A stretch of DNA of 64,000 nucleotides from an uncultured Clostridia bacterium. GTDB lineage: Bacteria > Bacillota > Clostridia > Oscillospirales > Acutalibacteraceae. The stretch lies in contig CAMCHQ010000005.1 in NCBI GenBank assembly GCA_945874765.1, positions 87,844-151,843 of the forward strand. The letters are read 5' to 3'. Below the pieces are notes generated by a model. It ran no database searches. It worked only from the letters and a program-made list of their open reading frames with translations, and was not told the origin of the DNA. The stretch's first letter is position 1. The number at the start of each line of letters is the position of its first letter. Positions 14,500-24,387 of the stretch are shown piece by piece. The translations under genes were made by a program, and so were the position numbers.

Positions 14500-16730
14500 T
14501 GAAAAAATACGTAATTCCTGTTATCGCAACTTTTTTGGTTTTCGTTATTCTTGCACAAACGGGGCTTCTTCAGCCTTTCGGTATTCACGGAATAACAAAT
14601 CTTTTTAATAAAGATTCAAAGCAAAGCGAAAGCTCAAATTCACAGGAAGTATCTACTGACGACGCCGGTATTTCCTCTCGTTTTAAAACCTCGGGTGATT
14701 ATTTTGAAGTGTATAAAAACGGCGATTGGCATAAAGTTTTTTGGACAGGCGTTAATATTGGCGCAGGTGAGCCGGGCATTTTCCCGGGTGAACTTACAAT
14801 CAGCTATGATACCTATTACCGTTGGTTTAAATATATAAGCGAGATGAATTGTAATTCAATTCGTGTCTATACAACAATGCGCCCGCAGTTTTATAATGCT
14901 TTGGCAGATTTTAATAAGCAGGCTGATAATCCTCTTTATCTTTTCCAAGGCGTTTGGGTTAATGAGGAAGATATTGAACGTCTTTCCGACGTTTATGCCG
15001 AAAACGGTAAAATCTTAGAAGGCTTTATTGATGACGCAACCACACTTGTTGATGTTATTCACGGCAATGCCACAATTGAGGAAAAAGCAGGTAAAGCGTC
15101 GGGTACATATACAGCCGATGTTTCGCATTGGTTTGCAGGTTGGATTTTGGGTATTGAGTGGGACCCGAACCTTGTTGTAAACACCAATACCCAGCACCCC
15201 GATAAAGCATCTTATGACGGAACTTATCTTTACACTCAGGCGGCAACTCCGTTTGAAGCGTTTTTGTGTCAGGTCGGCGACGAGGTTATTAAGCACGAAA
15301 CAGAGAAATATAAATTCCAAACTACCGTTGCTTTTTCAAACTGGATAACTACCGACCCGCTTACTCACCCTAACGAACCGCACGAGGATGAGGATAAAAC
15401 AAGCGTTAATGTTGAAAATATAAAATCACGTGACACATATAAACCGGGTATGTTTGCTTCTTACCATATTTATCCTTATTATCCCGACAGTCTTAATTAT
15501 CAGGAAGATTATCTTAAAAATTATGACGAAAACGGTAATGTCGATACATATGACGCTTATCTTAAAGATTTAAAACTTGCACATACTATGCCTATTTTGG
15601 TTGCCGAATTCGGTGTGCCTACTTCCCGTGGATTGGGGCATAAAAGCGTAATGAATTACGACCAGGGCAGAATAGACGAAACAAAGCAGGGCGAAATACT
15701 GTCAAAACTGTTTGACGATATTTATAAAGAAAAATATGCAGGCGGTATCGTCTTTACCTGGCAGGACGAATGGTTTAAGCGAACGTGGAATAATGTTATG
15801 TTTGATATTGCCGACAGACGTCCGTTTTGGTCGAATATTCAAACTACTGAGCAGTGTTTCGGTCTTTTGGCGTTTGACCCGGGTGAAAGTGAAAGCGTTT
15901 GCTATGTTGACGGCGATGTGTCGGAATGGGCAGGGGAAAAACCTGTCGTGACAAATGATTACGGTAAAGTTTACGTTAAAAGTGATGAGCGATACCTTTA
16001 TTTAATGATTGACACGGATACGAAAAAGTACGATTTTAATACAGATACCATTTATATCCCTATCGACACAATTGCAAAGCAGGGCAACACCTCGGCGTCA
16101 GCGTATAATTTGACGTTTAATAAGGGTGCGGATTTTCTTATTATGATTAACGGCGCTAAAAATTCGCATATTTATGTTGACAGATATTATGACGCTTTCT
16201 ATTATTACTTCATTAAATCACGTATGCTTTCCGATATCCCTGTTGATAAGGATTCGGATAAGAAAAACAGCGGTGTGTTTAATCAAATGAGAATGTGCTA
16301 CGGTTATCATCTTACCGTTCCGGGCACTAATGAAGAGGTAAGCGATAAAGTTTATGAAACAGGCAAGCTTCAATACGGCAACGGCAATCCCGATTCCAAG
16401 GATTATACTTCGCTTACTGACTTTAGCTATAAAAACGGCAAGGTTGAGATTAGAATTCCTTGGCAGCTTTTGAACGTTATGGACCCGTCATCTAAAAAAC
16501 AAATGGATAACTTCTATGAAACCCAGACAATCACACCTAAGGATTTCGAAAGTTTCTCGTTTGGTATGGGTATTCAAAAAAGTGACGATACTTCTAAAAT
16601 GAATATCGATATTGACGGCGAATACGATTATGACGGCTGGAACACTCCTACCTATCACGAAAGATTAAAACCGGGATATTACACTCTTCAAAAGTATCTT
16701 AAAAAATATAAGAAAATCAATAATAAATAA
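14499..16730 (+). CDS. Membrane-anchored glycosidase-like TIM-barrel protein with CBM9-like domain
   Basis: A 743-residue protein. An N-terminal helix (about 4-24) works as a signal anchor, a Ser-rich linker follows, then a TIM-barrel domain (about 65-460) and a C-terminal beta-sandwich (about 470-720; starts VDGDVSEWAGEKP, typical of CBM9/DOMON-like folds). Clan GH-A-like landmarks are kept: GWILGIEWDP (possible acid/base Glu) and ILVAEFGVPTSRG (possible nucleophile Glu), plus the aromatic TWQDEWFKRTW. It could cut, trim or transfer the polysaccharide made by the adjacent synthase. The exact GH family was not recognised. It is a paralogue of the next gene and of the barrel part of the large membrane protein at 8669. 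Confidence 0.85.
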   Translation: MKKYVIPVIATFLVFVILAQTGLLQPFGIHGITNLFNKDSKQSESSNSQEVSTDDAGISSRFKTSGDYFEVYKNGDWHKVFWTGVNIGAGEPGIFPGELTISYDTYYRWFKYISEMNCNSIRVYTTMRPQFYNALADFNKQADNPLYLFQGVWVNEEDIERLSDVYAENGKILEGFIDDATTLVDVIHGNATIEEKAGKASGTYTADVSHWFAGWILGIEWDPNLVVNTNTQHPDKASYDGTYLYTQAATPFEAFLCQVGDEVIKHETEKYKFQTTVAFSNWITTDPLTHPNEPHEDEDKTSVNVENIKSRDTYKPGMFASYHIYPYYPDSLNYQEDYLKNYDENGNVDTYDAYLKDLKLAHTMPILVAEFGVPTSRGLGHKSVMNYDQGRIDETKQGEILSKLFDDIYKEKYAGGIVFTWQDEWFKRTWNNVMFDIADRRPFWSNIQTTEQCFGLLAFDPGESESVCYVDGDVSEWAGEKPVVTNDYGKVYVKSDERYLYLMIDTDTKKYDFNTDTIYIPIDTIAKQGNTSASAYNLTFNKGADFLIMINGAKNSHIYVDRYYDAFYYYFIKSRMLSDIPVDKDSDKKNSGVFNQMRMCYGYHLTVPGTNEEVSDKVYETGKLQYGNGNPDSKDYTSLTDFSYKNGKVEIRIPWQLLNVMDPSSKKQMDNFYETQTITPKDFESFSFGMGIQKSDDTSKMNIDIDGEYDYDGWNTPTYHERLKPGYYTLQKYLKKYKKINNK

Positions 16731-16739
16731 GGAAAATTT

Positions 16740-18908
16740 ATGAAAAAACTACTATGTGTTCTATTTTCTCTTCTTATGGCTTTGTCATTTGTGTCTTGCT
16801 CAAACGGAGATAATATTGACCCCAATAAGCACCAAATTGATTTGAGCGCATATAAATATCCTACTCCCCAAAAAAGCGTTGATATGATTGATACAAAAAA
16901 AGTAAACGTTTCATATATTGCTTCGTCTAACGGCTATTTCTATCAAAATAAAAACGGTAAAAGTGCCGATTTGCTTTATATCAAGGGCGTAAATATGGGC
17001 CTTACCGAGGCGCAGACTTCGCTTGATAACAGTAATATTTCATATGACACCTTTATGAATTGGTTTGAAGAAATTAAGGATATGAACGCCAATACCGTTC
17101 GTGTATTTTCAATAATGAATCCTAATTTCTATAAGGCGCTTTATGATTTTAATAAGAAAAATTCATCCTCTCCGCTTTATTTGATTCAGGGCATTTGGTT
17201 TAGTGAGGACTTGATGTATCAACTTACCGACGCACTTGAAAGCGACGAAATTATTATATCGGCATTTAAAAAAGCGTGTAAGGAAACGGTAGATATCATT
17301 CACGGCAACAGCAGTGATACCGTTTACGGTGAGTTTTCTCCGGCAATATATGATAAAGACGTTTCAAAATATACCGTCGGATATATTTTAGGTCTTGAAT
17401 ATCCTGCCGACTTTGTTATTGAAACTAACGCTTCTCACCCCGATAAGGCAAATTATAAGGGTAAGTATCTTGAAACAAAAAGCGGTTCGACTCCTTTTGA
17501 GGCTTTTCTTGCAAATGTCGGCGATTATCTTGTTGATTGTGAAACAAGCGCTTATAACAGCCAAACTCCTGTCGCTTTTCTCAATTGGCAGGTGCTTGAT
17601 ACTATTACTCATACCAATGAGCCGTATAAAGAGGAAAATGACGCAGTAAGCGTTAATACCGAAAACATAACGGCTAAGTCAAATTATTATCCGGGGCTTT
17701 TTGCCGCAGTCGATGTTTATCCTTATTATCCCGAATTTATGAATTATGAGGAAAAATATACTTCATATACAGATGAAAAAGGGGAAAAGGATAATTACCG
17801 TGCGTATCTCAATGATTTGAAAACGCAATATTCAGTTCCGCTTTTGATTGCCGAATACGGTCTTTCCACCTCTCGTGGCAAGGCTCATTTAGGCTTAAAC
17901 GGCTATGACCAAGGCGGTCTTAATGAAGATGAACAGGCAAAACTCGTTTCTAAAATGACTAACGATATTGCACTTGAGGGCTGTGCGGGCGGTCTTGTTT
18001 TTGAATGGGCTGACGAATGGTTTAAAAGCACGTGGAATATTAATATGTATTACCCCGACGACCCGACTAAGCGCACGCAAAATCTTTCCTCTGCAGAGCA
18101 GAGCTACGGCATTTTGTGGTATGATACTTCCACCTCTTACCCCGATGGCGATTTGAGTGAGTGGAAAAATGCTTATAAGGTAAACGATAACCTTAAAGTT
18201 ATGTATGACGCAAATTATATGCATCTTCTTCTAACTCTTCCCGACGGCTTTGATACATCAAAGGATACGTTCTTCGTTCCTATATCGACAAACGGCACGG
18301 GCAGTAAGTTTTCTAAGAAATATAACCTTAAATTCAGCGATAATACAGACTTTTTGCTTGTCTTTAACGGAAAGGACAATACACGTATTCTTTGCGATAA
18401 AGCGCAGGACGTATTTCATTATAAGTTCGGTGTTATTCGTAAGGTTTTCGGTACTTCTCAGTCAAAGGCTTATAAGCAAAATACAGGTGAGTATGACAAG
18501 ATTAATACCTTTGTGTCAAATGAGATAATAGTTCCGTCAACCAATGAGAGAATTGAGCCAAGATATTATGAGGGTGGTCTTTTGAAATTCGGCAATGCCA
18601 ACCCCGATAGCTCGGACTATGACAGTAGTGCGGATTTTTATTATAACGGCAATACTGTTGAAATTCGCATTGCTTGGTATCTTCTCAATGTTATGAACCC
18701 TACAACTAAGGCTTGTATCAATACACCGTTTAAGGGCGACGAAATTACATATTCAAATTTTGGCGCTATCAAAATAGGTTCAGGTACAGAGGGTAAAATC
18801 AAACTCAATGACGCAAAGTTTACCGGAGTGAAAAACGTCAAACTTACTCAAAGGCTTAAAAAAGTTTACTATTCGCTTCAGGATTTGTATCCGCAAATTA
18901 ATTTGTAA
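16740..18908 (+). CDS. Glycosidase-like lipoprotein, paralogue of the preceding protein
   Basis: A 722-residue protein with a lipoprotein signal (lipobox-like FVSC, Cys20). Layout matches the previous gene: TIM barrel (about 65-455) and CBM9-like beta-sandwich (about 465-705, beginning PDGDLSEWKN). The two putative catalytic glutamates are kept in GYILGLEYPADF and LLIAEYGLSTSRG, and EWADEWFKSTWN matches the aromatic segment of its paralogue. Anchored by lipid, it would act on the cell surface on the same polymer. It is the last gene before a strong terminator, marking the operon end. Confidence 0.85.
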   Translation: MKKLLCVLFSLLMALSFVSCSNGDNIDPNKHQIDLSAYKYPTPQKSVDMIDTKKVNVSYIASSNGYFYQNKNGKSADLLYIKGVNMGLTEAQTSLDNSNISYDTFMNWFEEIKDMNANTVRVFSIMNPNFYKALYDFNKKNSSSPLYLIQGIWFSEDLMYQLTDALESDEIIISAFKKACKETVDIIHGNSSDTVYGEFSPAIYDKDVSKYTVGYILGLEYPADFVIETNASHPDKANYKGKYLETKSGSTPFEAFLANVGDYLVDCETSAYNSQTPVAFLNWQVLDTITHTNEPYKEENDAVSVNTENITAKSNYYPGLFAAVDVYPYYPEFMNYEEKYTSYTDEKGEKDNYRAYLNDLKTQYSVPLLIAEYGLSTSRGKAHLGLNGYDQGGLNEDEQAKLVSKMTNDIALEGCAGGLVFEWADEWFKSTWNINMYYPDDPTKRTQNLSSAEQSYGILWYDTSTSYPDGDLSEWKNAYKVNDNLKVMYDANYMHLLLTLPDGFDTSKDTFFVPISTNGTGSKFSKKYNLKFSDNTDFLLVFNGKDNTRILCDKAQDVFHYKFGVIRKVFGTSQSKAYKQNTGEYDKINTFVSNEIIVPSTNERIEPRYYEGGLLKFGNANPDSSDYDSSADFYYNGNTVEIRIAWYLLNVMNPTTKACINTPFKGDEITYSNFGAIKIGSGTEGKIKLNDAKFTGVKNVKLTQRLKKVYYSLQDLYPQINL

Positions 18909-18920
18909 TTGAATATATGA

Positions 18921-18959
18921 AAAAAGGACAACGGATTTTATTTTTCCGTTGTCCTTTTT
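18921..18959. terminator. Bidirectional terminator after the polysaccharide operon
   Basis: AAGGACAACGGA (18924-18935) pairs with TCCGTTGTCCTT (18945-18956). There is a T-run on the plus side and an A-run before the left arm, so it can also end the convergent DivIVA-like gene. Confidence 0.9.
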
Positions 18960-18970
18960 GTTATTTGTAC

Positions 18971-20071
18971 TTATTCTTCGTTTTCGCTGTTTTGGAATTT
19001 TTTGAGAACCTCTTTGAGCATAACGGCTCTGTTTTGGCTCATAGGAGTGTTTTCCTCTGCCTTTTTAGGCTGTGGGTTTTCCTTCGGTGTTACAGGTTTT
19101 TGAGCGTTCATTTGTTGCCTGATTACATCAACCGCACGTCTTTGCTCGGGCTGTACCTGTCTTTGAGGGGCAGGTTGCCTTTGTGAAACGAATTGCCTTT
19201 GCGGCTGCTCGGTCGGGGTCGGTTCAACCGGTTTTTCTTCCTCAACTGCAACAACAGGTGCGCTTTCGACTATTTCCGGCTCGTTTGCCTTTTGAAAAAT
19301 GATTTTTTCAACCGTAATCGGCTCGCTTTCAAACGATTCACTTTCGCTGACCGCTTTTGTTACAGTCGGTTCAAAATGCGGCTCATATGTAGGCTCACTT
19401 TTAGCCTCGCTTGTTTTTTCGCTTTCATACTCCTTGAAAAATTCGTCATATTTTTTAAAAACGTTCTCGGCATTTTTCTCGTTTTCCGATTTAAGAGTGT
19501 CGATTTTTTTCATTGAGTTTGCAACGCCGTTTGCTTTTTCGATAAGCTTGTCGGTATTTTGACTTACCGCCGTAATGTTCTTCGTAATGCTTTCAAGAAG
19601 CGCCTTGATGTCGGTGTTTATAAGGGAATAAGCGTTGATTGCTTTTTCGATTTCAGCTTTTGCGCTGTCGCTTGATGCCGCTATTTCGTTTAAAAATTCG
19701 TCAGTTCCGTCTTTTGCTTTTTGAGCAATCTCACTTCCGCTTTCATATGCAGAATAGAAAATTTTGCCTATATTTGCAATGTGGTCATTGTTTTGCTGAG
19801 TGCTCTTGTCAAGCCTTGCTTCAAGATTTGCAACTATATTTGTAAGCTTTTCAGCCTCATTTTCCAATGTGGCATTTTCGCTTTGGAGTTTTTCGTATTC
19901 GTCTTTAAGGCTTTTGTACTCTTTTAAAATTTTGTTTGCCTTTGCAAGTCTTTGGTTGTTTAATTTTGCATTGTTTTCAAGTTCTTTATTTTTATTTTCA
20001 AGCTCTTCAATATAAGCGTCAACAGCTTTTTTCTTGTATCCGCCCATAAAACTTGACTTAAATTCAGCCAT
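18971..20071 (-). CDS. DivIVA-like coiled-coil protein
   Basis: A 366-residue protein with an AAGGAG ribosome binding site. The first 60 residues resemble the DivIVA/GpsB N-terminus (FKSSFMGGYKKKAVDAYIEEL), which binds membranes in that family. A long coiled coil follows (about 22-100, rich in Lys/Glu/Asn heptads), then an alpha-helical middle (to about 210) and a disordered Pro/Glu/Gln-rich tail (about 220-350; repeats of QRQ and PEP-like stretches). Likely a cell-pole or division-site scaffold. It is monocistronic and convergent with the polysaccharide operon. Confidence 0.82.
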   Translation of the reverse strand: MAEFKSSFMGGYKKKAVDAYIEELENKNKELENNAKLNNQRLAKANKILKEYKSLKDEYEKLQSENATLENEAEKLTNIVANLEARLDKSTQQNNDHIANIGKIFYSAYESGSEIAQKAKDGTDEFLNEIAASSDSAKAEIEKAINAYSLINTDIKALLESITKNITAVSQNTDKLIEKANGVANSMKKIDTLKSENEKNAENVFKKYDEFFKEYESEKTSEAKSEPTYEPHFEPTVTKAVSESESFESEPITVEKIIFQKANEPEIVESAPVVAVEEEKPVEPTPTEQPQRQFVSQRQPAPQRQVQPEQRRAVDVIRQQMNAQKPVTPKENPQPKKAEENTPMSQNRAVMLKEVLKKFQNSENEE

Positions 20072-20152
20072 ATTTCTTCTCCTTCATCATTATTTCGATA
20101 GTATATTAACACAAAATTGTTAATAATTCAAATATATTAATATTTTATTTTA

Positions 20153-21622
20153 TTACATTATAACTCCGTCTTTGAAAATAGATATGTCCCTGTATCCGTT
20201 TTCCTCATTTCTTGTTTGCCTGCCCGATGCAACATCAATCATTAATTTGAATATTTCCTCGGTCATATTTTCAAAGTCTCCTGTTTCAATCAATTCTCCG
20301 GCGTTAAAATCAATCCATTTTGCTTTCTTTTTCGCAAGACGTGAGTTTGACGATATTTTAATTGTGGGAACAGGTGCGCCGAGCGGAGTGCCTCTGCCCG
20401 TTGTAAAGAAAATTATATTTGCCCCTGCGCACGTTAAATTAGTTGTCGATACAATATCGTTTCCCGGACCGGTCAAGAGATTTAGCCCTTGCTTTTTGCA
20501 GTGTTCGCCGTATTCGAGTACGTCTGTTATTACCGCATTTCCGCCTTTTTGAATACAACCGAGCGATTTTTCCTCAAGCGTTGTTATTCCGCCGTCGTGA
20601 TTTCCCGGTGACGGATTTTCATAACATTCCTGATTGTGAGAAAAGAAATATTGCTTAAAGGAGTTAATCATATTTACACATTTGTTAAATGCTTTTTCGT
20701 TTTCGCACCTTTTCATCAAAAGCTGTTCCGCACCGAACATTTCCGGTACTTCCGTTAAAATTGCCGATGTTCCGAGAGAGGTGAGTTTATCCGTAAGCCT
20801 GCCGCAAAGCGCATTTGCCGTTATTCCGCTGAAAGCGTCGGAACCGCCGCACTTGTAACCTACCGCAAGTTTATTTATAGGTATCGGTTCACGCTTGAAA
20901 GTCTTAACAAATGTGTAAAGTTCCTTTAATAATTTTTCGCCCTCTTCAAGCTCGTCTTCGCAGTCTTGAGTTACAAGAAATTTAATCCTGTTTTTATCAT
21001 ACTTTCCGAGATACTTTTTAAGTACCTTGACATTTGTGTTTTCGCACCCGAGCGATACAATAAGCACACCGCCTGCATTTGGATGATTTGCAAGGGAAGA
21101 GAGTATTTTTCTCGTGTTCTCCTGGTCATCGCCAATCTGACTGCAACCGAATGGGTGAGTATATGCAAACACACCGTCACAGCCGTCGCCTATAATATTT
21201 TGACCGATTTTTTCAAGTTTTTTTGCAGTGCTGTTTACACAGCCGACAGTCGGAATTATCCAAATTTCATTTCTTGTCGCCGCTCTGCCGTCCTGCCTTA
21301 AATATCCGTCAAATGTAACGTCACATTCCTTTGGCTGATATTCGTTTTCGCCTAAATATTTATAGTCGATTATGTCGCTTAAATTCGTTTTTAAATTGTG
21401 CTCGTGAACGTGCTCTCCCGTTTTACAATCACGTGTTAAATGACCTATGGGATTGCCGTATTTTATAATGTTTTCGCCTGCTTTTAAGTCTTTTAATAAA
21501 ACCTTGTGCCCAAAAGGAATATCGTTTAAAATTTTGATATTGTCAATAATTTCACCGCTTTTAAGCTCTTCAAGCGCTATAGCAACATTGTCATTTTCGT
21601 TGATTTTAAATAACTTACTCAT
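20153..21622 (-). CDS. uxaA: Altronate dehydratase
   Basis: 489 residues, a full-length UxaA. The N-terminal SAF-like domain (about 1-95, GHKVLLKDLKAGENIIKYGNPIG) is followed by the large UxaA/GarD catalytic domain (GYLRQDGRAATRNEIWIIPTVGCVN, PHPFGCSQ-type YTHPFGCSQIGDD, GCENTN, KCGGSDAFSGITAN, GPGNDIVSTTNL). It converts D-altronate to 2-keto-3-deoxygluconate in galacturonate breakdown. It overlaps uxaB by 8 bp and is co-transcribed with it. uxaC and the KDG genes are not in the window. Confidence 0.95.
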   Translation of the reverse strand: MSKLFKINENDNVAIALEELKSGEIIDNIKILNDIPFGHKVLLKDLKAGENIIKYGNPIGHLTRDCKTGEHVHEHNLKTNLSDIIDYKYLGENEYQPKECDVTFDGYLRQDGRAATRNEIWIIPTVGCVNSTAKKLEKIGQNIIGDGCDGVFAYTHPFGCSQIGDDQENTRKILSSLANHPNAGGVLIVSLGCENTNVKVLKKYLGKYDKNRIKFLVTQDCEDELEEGEKLLKELYTFVKTFKREPIPINKLAVGYKCGGSDAFSGITANALCGRLTDKLTSLGTSAILTEVPEMFGAEQLLMKRCENEKAFNKCVNMINSFKQYFFSHNQECYENPSPGNHDGGITTLEEKSLGCIQKGGNAVITDVLEYGEHCKKQGLNLLTGPGNDIVSTTNLTCAGANIIFFTTGRGTPLGAPVPTIKISSNSRLAKKKAKWIDFNAGELIETGDFENMTEEIFKLMIDVASGRQTRNEENGYRDISIFKDGVIM

Positions 21623-22955
21623 TTAAAAGTTTCTCCATAGCCTTGTTAATTCCAAGCGCCTTTATACTGTCAAAATATCCCTTAACTTTTTCGTAAAGAC
21701 CGTCGATTTTTGTCAAATCCTCACCCCAAAAGTCAACATTTGCCAAAACGTCAAAAACCAAGTCGCCGTGCTTATTTCTAAAGAAATCGAGTACACTTTC
21801 AACGTCGTTTACAGGGTAATCTTTATTTTCAAAATTCTCATAAAAGTTGATTAGCGCCGCAAAAGCAAATGATAAAACACTCGGCACTTTTTCAAATTTA
21901 TTATAATAATCAAGCAGTGAACAAAGGCAGCGTGCCTTGAATTTTGCCACCGAATTTAAACTTATGTCGAGAAGTTTGTGGTCGATAAAAGGGTTGTTAA
22001 ATCTTTCAAGTACGCTGTTTGCAAATGTCTTTAATTCGTTTTCGTCAAGGTCAATTGTTTTTAAAATTTCCTCGTTTAATCCTCTGTCAATATACGCTTT
22101 AAACGTTTCGTCATTAACCATATCACGAACAATTTTAAACCCTGCGTTGTATCCTGCAAGAACGCTCATTGTGTGAACGCCGTTTAATATTTTTACTTTT
22201 CTTTCACGGTAGGGGAGAACGCTTTTTACAAAATTTGCACCCATATCAAGACTGCAAAACGGTATATCTTTTTGTGCTTTTTCATCCGCTTCGATTATCC
22301 AGCTTGAATAAGGCTCGCACGCTACGGCACATTCGTCATTTTTATATTCCGCCTTGCCGGTAACAATTCTGTCAACAAGCGTGTTGCAAAAACTGCATTC
22401 GTTTTCGATATAATCAATAAAGCCGTTTTCCAAATTCCAAAGTTTTGCATATTTTATAATGCATTTTTTGAGTTCATCACCGTTGTTTTCAATTAACTCA
22501 ACAGGCAAAAATACAAGACCGCCTTTGCCTTTTTTGAAACGTTCATAAAGCAAAGCAGTCACCTTAGCCGGAAACGATACGTCGGGACTTTCACTCATTT
22601 TATCGCTGTCAACAAAAGAAATTCCCGCTTCCGTTGTGTTTGAAATTACGATTTCAAGGCTGTCAAGGCAAAAGATACGTTTAAGTTCATCATATTCGCC
22701 GACTGTATCAATACATTTTTCTACGCAGGATATCGGCTTAACCTCATTTATAACCTCACCGTTTAGCCTGCCTTTTAAAAGAATATTGTATTTGCACTCT
22801 TGATTTTTAAGCGCATTTATTACTTTGGTGTTTTTTCTCGGCTGGCATACTGCAACTTTGCCGTCATAAATACCTTTTTCATTTGCCTCTTGAATAAAAT
22901 GTTCTGCAAAAGCACGCAAAAAGTTGCCCTCGCCGATTTGCAAAATTTTAATCAT
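21615..22955 (-). CDS. uxaB: Tagaturonate reductase (altronate oxidoreductase)
   Basis: 446 residues from ATG 22955; an in-frame TTG at 22964 is the alternative. It belongs to the mannitol-dehydrogenase family: an N-terminal NAD-binding start (ILQIGEGNFLRAFAEHFI), SNTTEAGISF, and the active-site lysine region YRERKVKILNGVHTMSVLAGY. It reduces tagaturonate to altronate, the step before UxaA. The uxaB-uxaA order gives the two reactions back to back, indicating pectin-derived galacturonate use. Confidence 0.93.
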   Translation of the reverse strand: MIKILQIGEGNFLRAFAEHFIQEANEKGIYDGKVAVCQPRKNTKVINALKNQECKYNILLKGRLNGEVINEVKPISCVEKCIDTVGEYDELKRIFCLDSLEIVISNTTEAGISFVDSDKMSESPDVSFPAKVTALLYERFKKGKGGLVFLPVELIENNGDELKKCIIKYAKLWNLENGFIDYIENECSFCNTLVDRIVTGKAEYKNDECAVACEPYSSWIIEADEKAQKDIPFCSLDMGANFVKSVLPYRERKVKILNGVHTMSVLAGYNAGFKIVRDMVNDETFKAYIDRGLNEEILKTIDLDENELKTFANSVLERFNNPFIDHKLLDISLNSVAKFKARCLCSLLDYYNKFEKVPSVLSFAFAALINFYENFENKDYPVNDVESVLDFFRNKHGDLVFDVLANVDFWGEDLTKIDGLYEKVKGYFDSIKALGINKAMEKLLNE

Positions 22956-23003
22956 AATCCTCAATCCCGCTTTTTTACATAATATTTAGAAAAAATCTCT
23001 CTA

Positions 23004-23032
23004 ATTATATAACATAAAAATTTTAAAGTAAA
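23004..23032 (-). promoter_or_regulatory. Promoter for uxaB-uxaA
   Basis: On the minus strand TTTACT (23027-23032) and TATAAT (23004-23009) have 17-bp spacing, about 50 bp before the uxaB start. Confidence 0.65.
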
Positions 23033-23055
23033 TAGATATATTAAATATTTTTATG

Positions 23056-23084
23056 TTGACTAAAAGGGATAAATATATTATAAT
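23056..23084 (+). promoter_or_regulatory. Promoter of the pyrimidine operon
   Basis: TTGACT (23056-23061) and TATAAT (23079-23084) have 17-bp spacing. The leader to pyrC is only about 20 nt, too short for a PyrR attenuator. The upstream ATG at 23053 in the pyrC frame falls in this promoter and is not a start. Confidence 0.8.
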
Positions 23085-23112
23085 TACAAGGATAAAGAAA
23101 GGACTGTGGTTT

Positions 23113-24387
23113 ATGACATTGCTGATTAAAAATGCACTGTGTTTTATTGCTGATGAATTTAAAAAGTCAGATGTTTTCATAACCGACGGGATTATTACCG
23201 ATATTTCCAGCACTATTTCTTCAAATGGTGCCGATAGAGTAATTGACGCAAGGGATAAATATTTTTTGATACCGGGCTTTGTAGATGTTCATACACATTT
23301 ACGTCAGCCCGGTTTTTCTTATAAAGAAACGATTAAGTCAGGCTCTATGGCAGGCGCAAGGGCAGGTTATACGGCTATTTGCACTATGCCTAATCTTAAT
23401 CCGGCACCCGATTGCCTTGAAAATCTTAAAGTTCAAACAGATATCATCAAACGTGACGCAGTTATTGACGTTCTTCCTTTTGGCACAATTACAAAAGGAA
23501 GAAAAGGCGTGGGTGAGGTTGTTGATTTTAAATCAATGGCAGATAAGGTTGTAGGTTTTTCCGATGACGGCACGGGTGTTCAAACGGCTGAACTTATGGA
23601 AGAGGCTATGATTCAATGCGCCAAACTCAATAAGGTCATTTCGGCTCACTGTGAGGTCAACGATTTGCTTTTAGGCGGATATATCCACGACGGCGTTTAC
23701 TGTAAGGAACACGGTCATAAGGGTATTTGCTCCGAGAGTGAATGGGCGCAGATTGAACGTGACTGCAAACTTGCCGAGAAAACCGGGTGCAGATATCACG
23801 TGTGCCATATCTCGACTAAGGAAAGCGTTGATATTATCCGTAAGGCTAAAGCCCGTGGGGTTAAGGTTACGTGCGAAACAGGTCCGCATTATTTGACTAT
23901 GTGCGATGAAGATTTGCAAGAGGACGGCAGGTTTAAAATGAATCCGCCGCTTAGAAGCCGTGAGGATATGAACGCTCTTATCGAGGGTGTTAAAGACGGC
24001 ACAATCGATGTTATCGCAACCGACCACGCACCTCATTCAAAAGAGGAAAAGTCAAAGGGACTTAAAGGCTCGGCTATGGGTGTTGTCGGTTTGGAAACGG
24101 CATTCGGTGTACTTAATACAAAGCTTGTCAAAACGGGTGTTATTTCTCTTGAAAAACTGATTGATATGATGTCGATAAGACCGAGAGAAATTTTTGATAT
24201 TCCGGGCGGTAAAATCGAAGTAGGTGCTCCTGCCGATTTGGCACTGCTTGATATAGATAAAAAATGGTGCGTTGACCCTGAAAAATTTGTAACTATGGGT
24301 CGTGCAACACCGTTTCAAAATTGGAAACTGCAGGGTGAAAACCTTTTAACAATATATAAAGGAGAGATTGTTTATGAAGCCATATAA
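23113..24387 (+). CDS. pyrC: Dihydroorotase
   Basis: 424 residues from ATG 23113, behind AAAGGA. Class I dihydroorotase: metal-binding DVHTHLRQPG near residue 57, a lysine-bearing GFSDDG loop, His in SAHCE and CHIST, and the ATDHAPH motif with the catalytic Asp. It cyclises carbamoyl-aspartate to dihydroorotate. First gene of the pyr operon; its end overlaps carA by 14 bp, giving translational coupling. Confidence 0.96.
   Translation: MTLLIKNALCFIADEFKKSDVFITDGIITDISSTISSNGADRVIDARDKYFLIPGFVDVHTHLRQPGFSYKETIKSGSMAGARAGYTAICTMPNLNPAPDCLENLKVQTDIIKRDAVIDVLPFGTITKGRKGVGEVVDFKSMADKVVGFSDDGTGVQTAELMEEAMIQCAKLNKVISAHCEVNDLLLGGYIHDGVYCKEHGHKGICSESEWAQIERDCKLAEKTGCRYHVCHISTKESVDIIRKAKARGVKVTCETGPHYLTMCDEDLQEDGRFKMNPPLRSREDMNALIEGVKDGTIDVIATDHAPHSKEEKSKGLKGSAMGVVGLETAFGVLNTKLVKTGVISLEKLIDMMSIRPREIFDIPGGKIEVGAPADLALLDIDKKWCVDPEKFVTMGRATPFQNWKLQGENLLTIYKGEIVYEAI

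Noticed and set aside
23085..23112. PyrR attenuator before pyrC
   Set aside because: The leader after the -10 box is about 20 nt and contains no hairpin or PyrR-binding loop.
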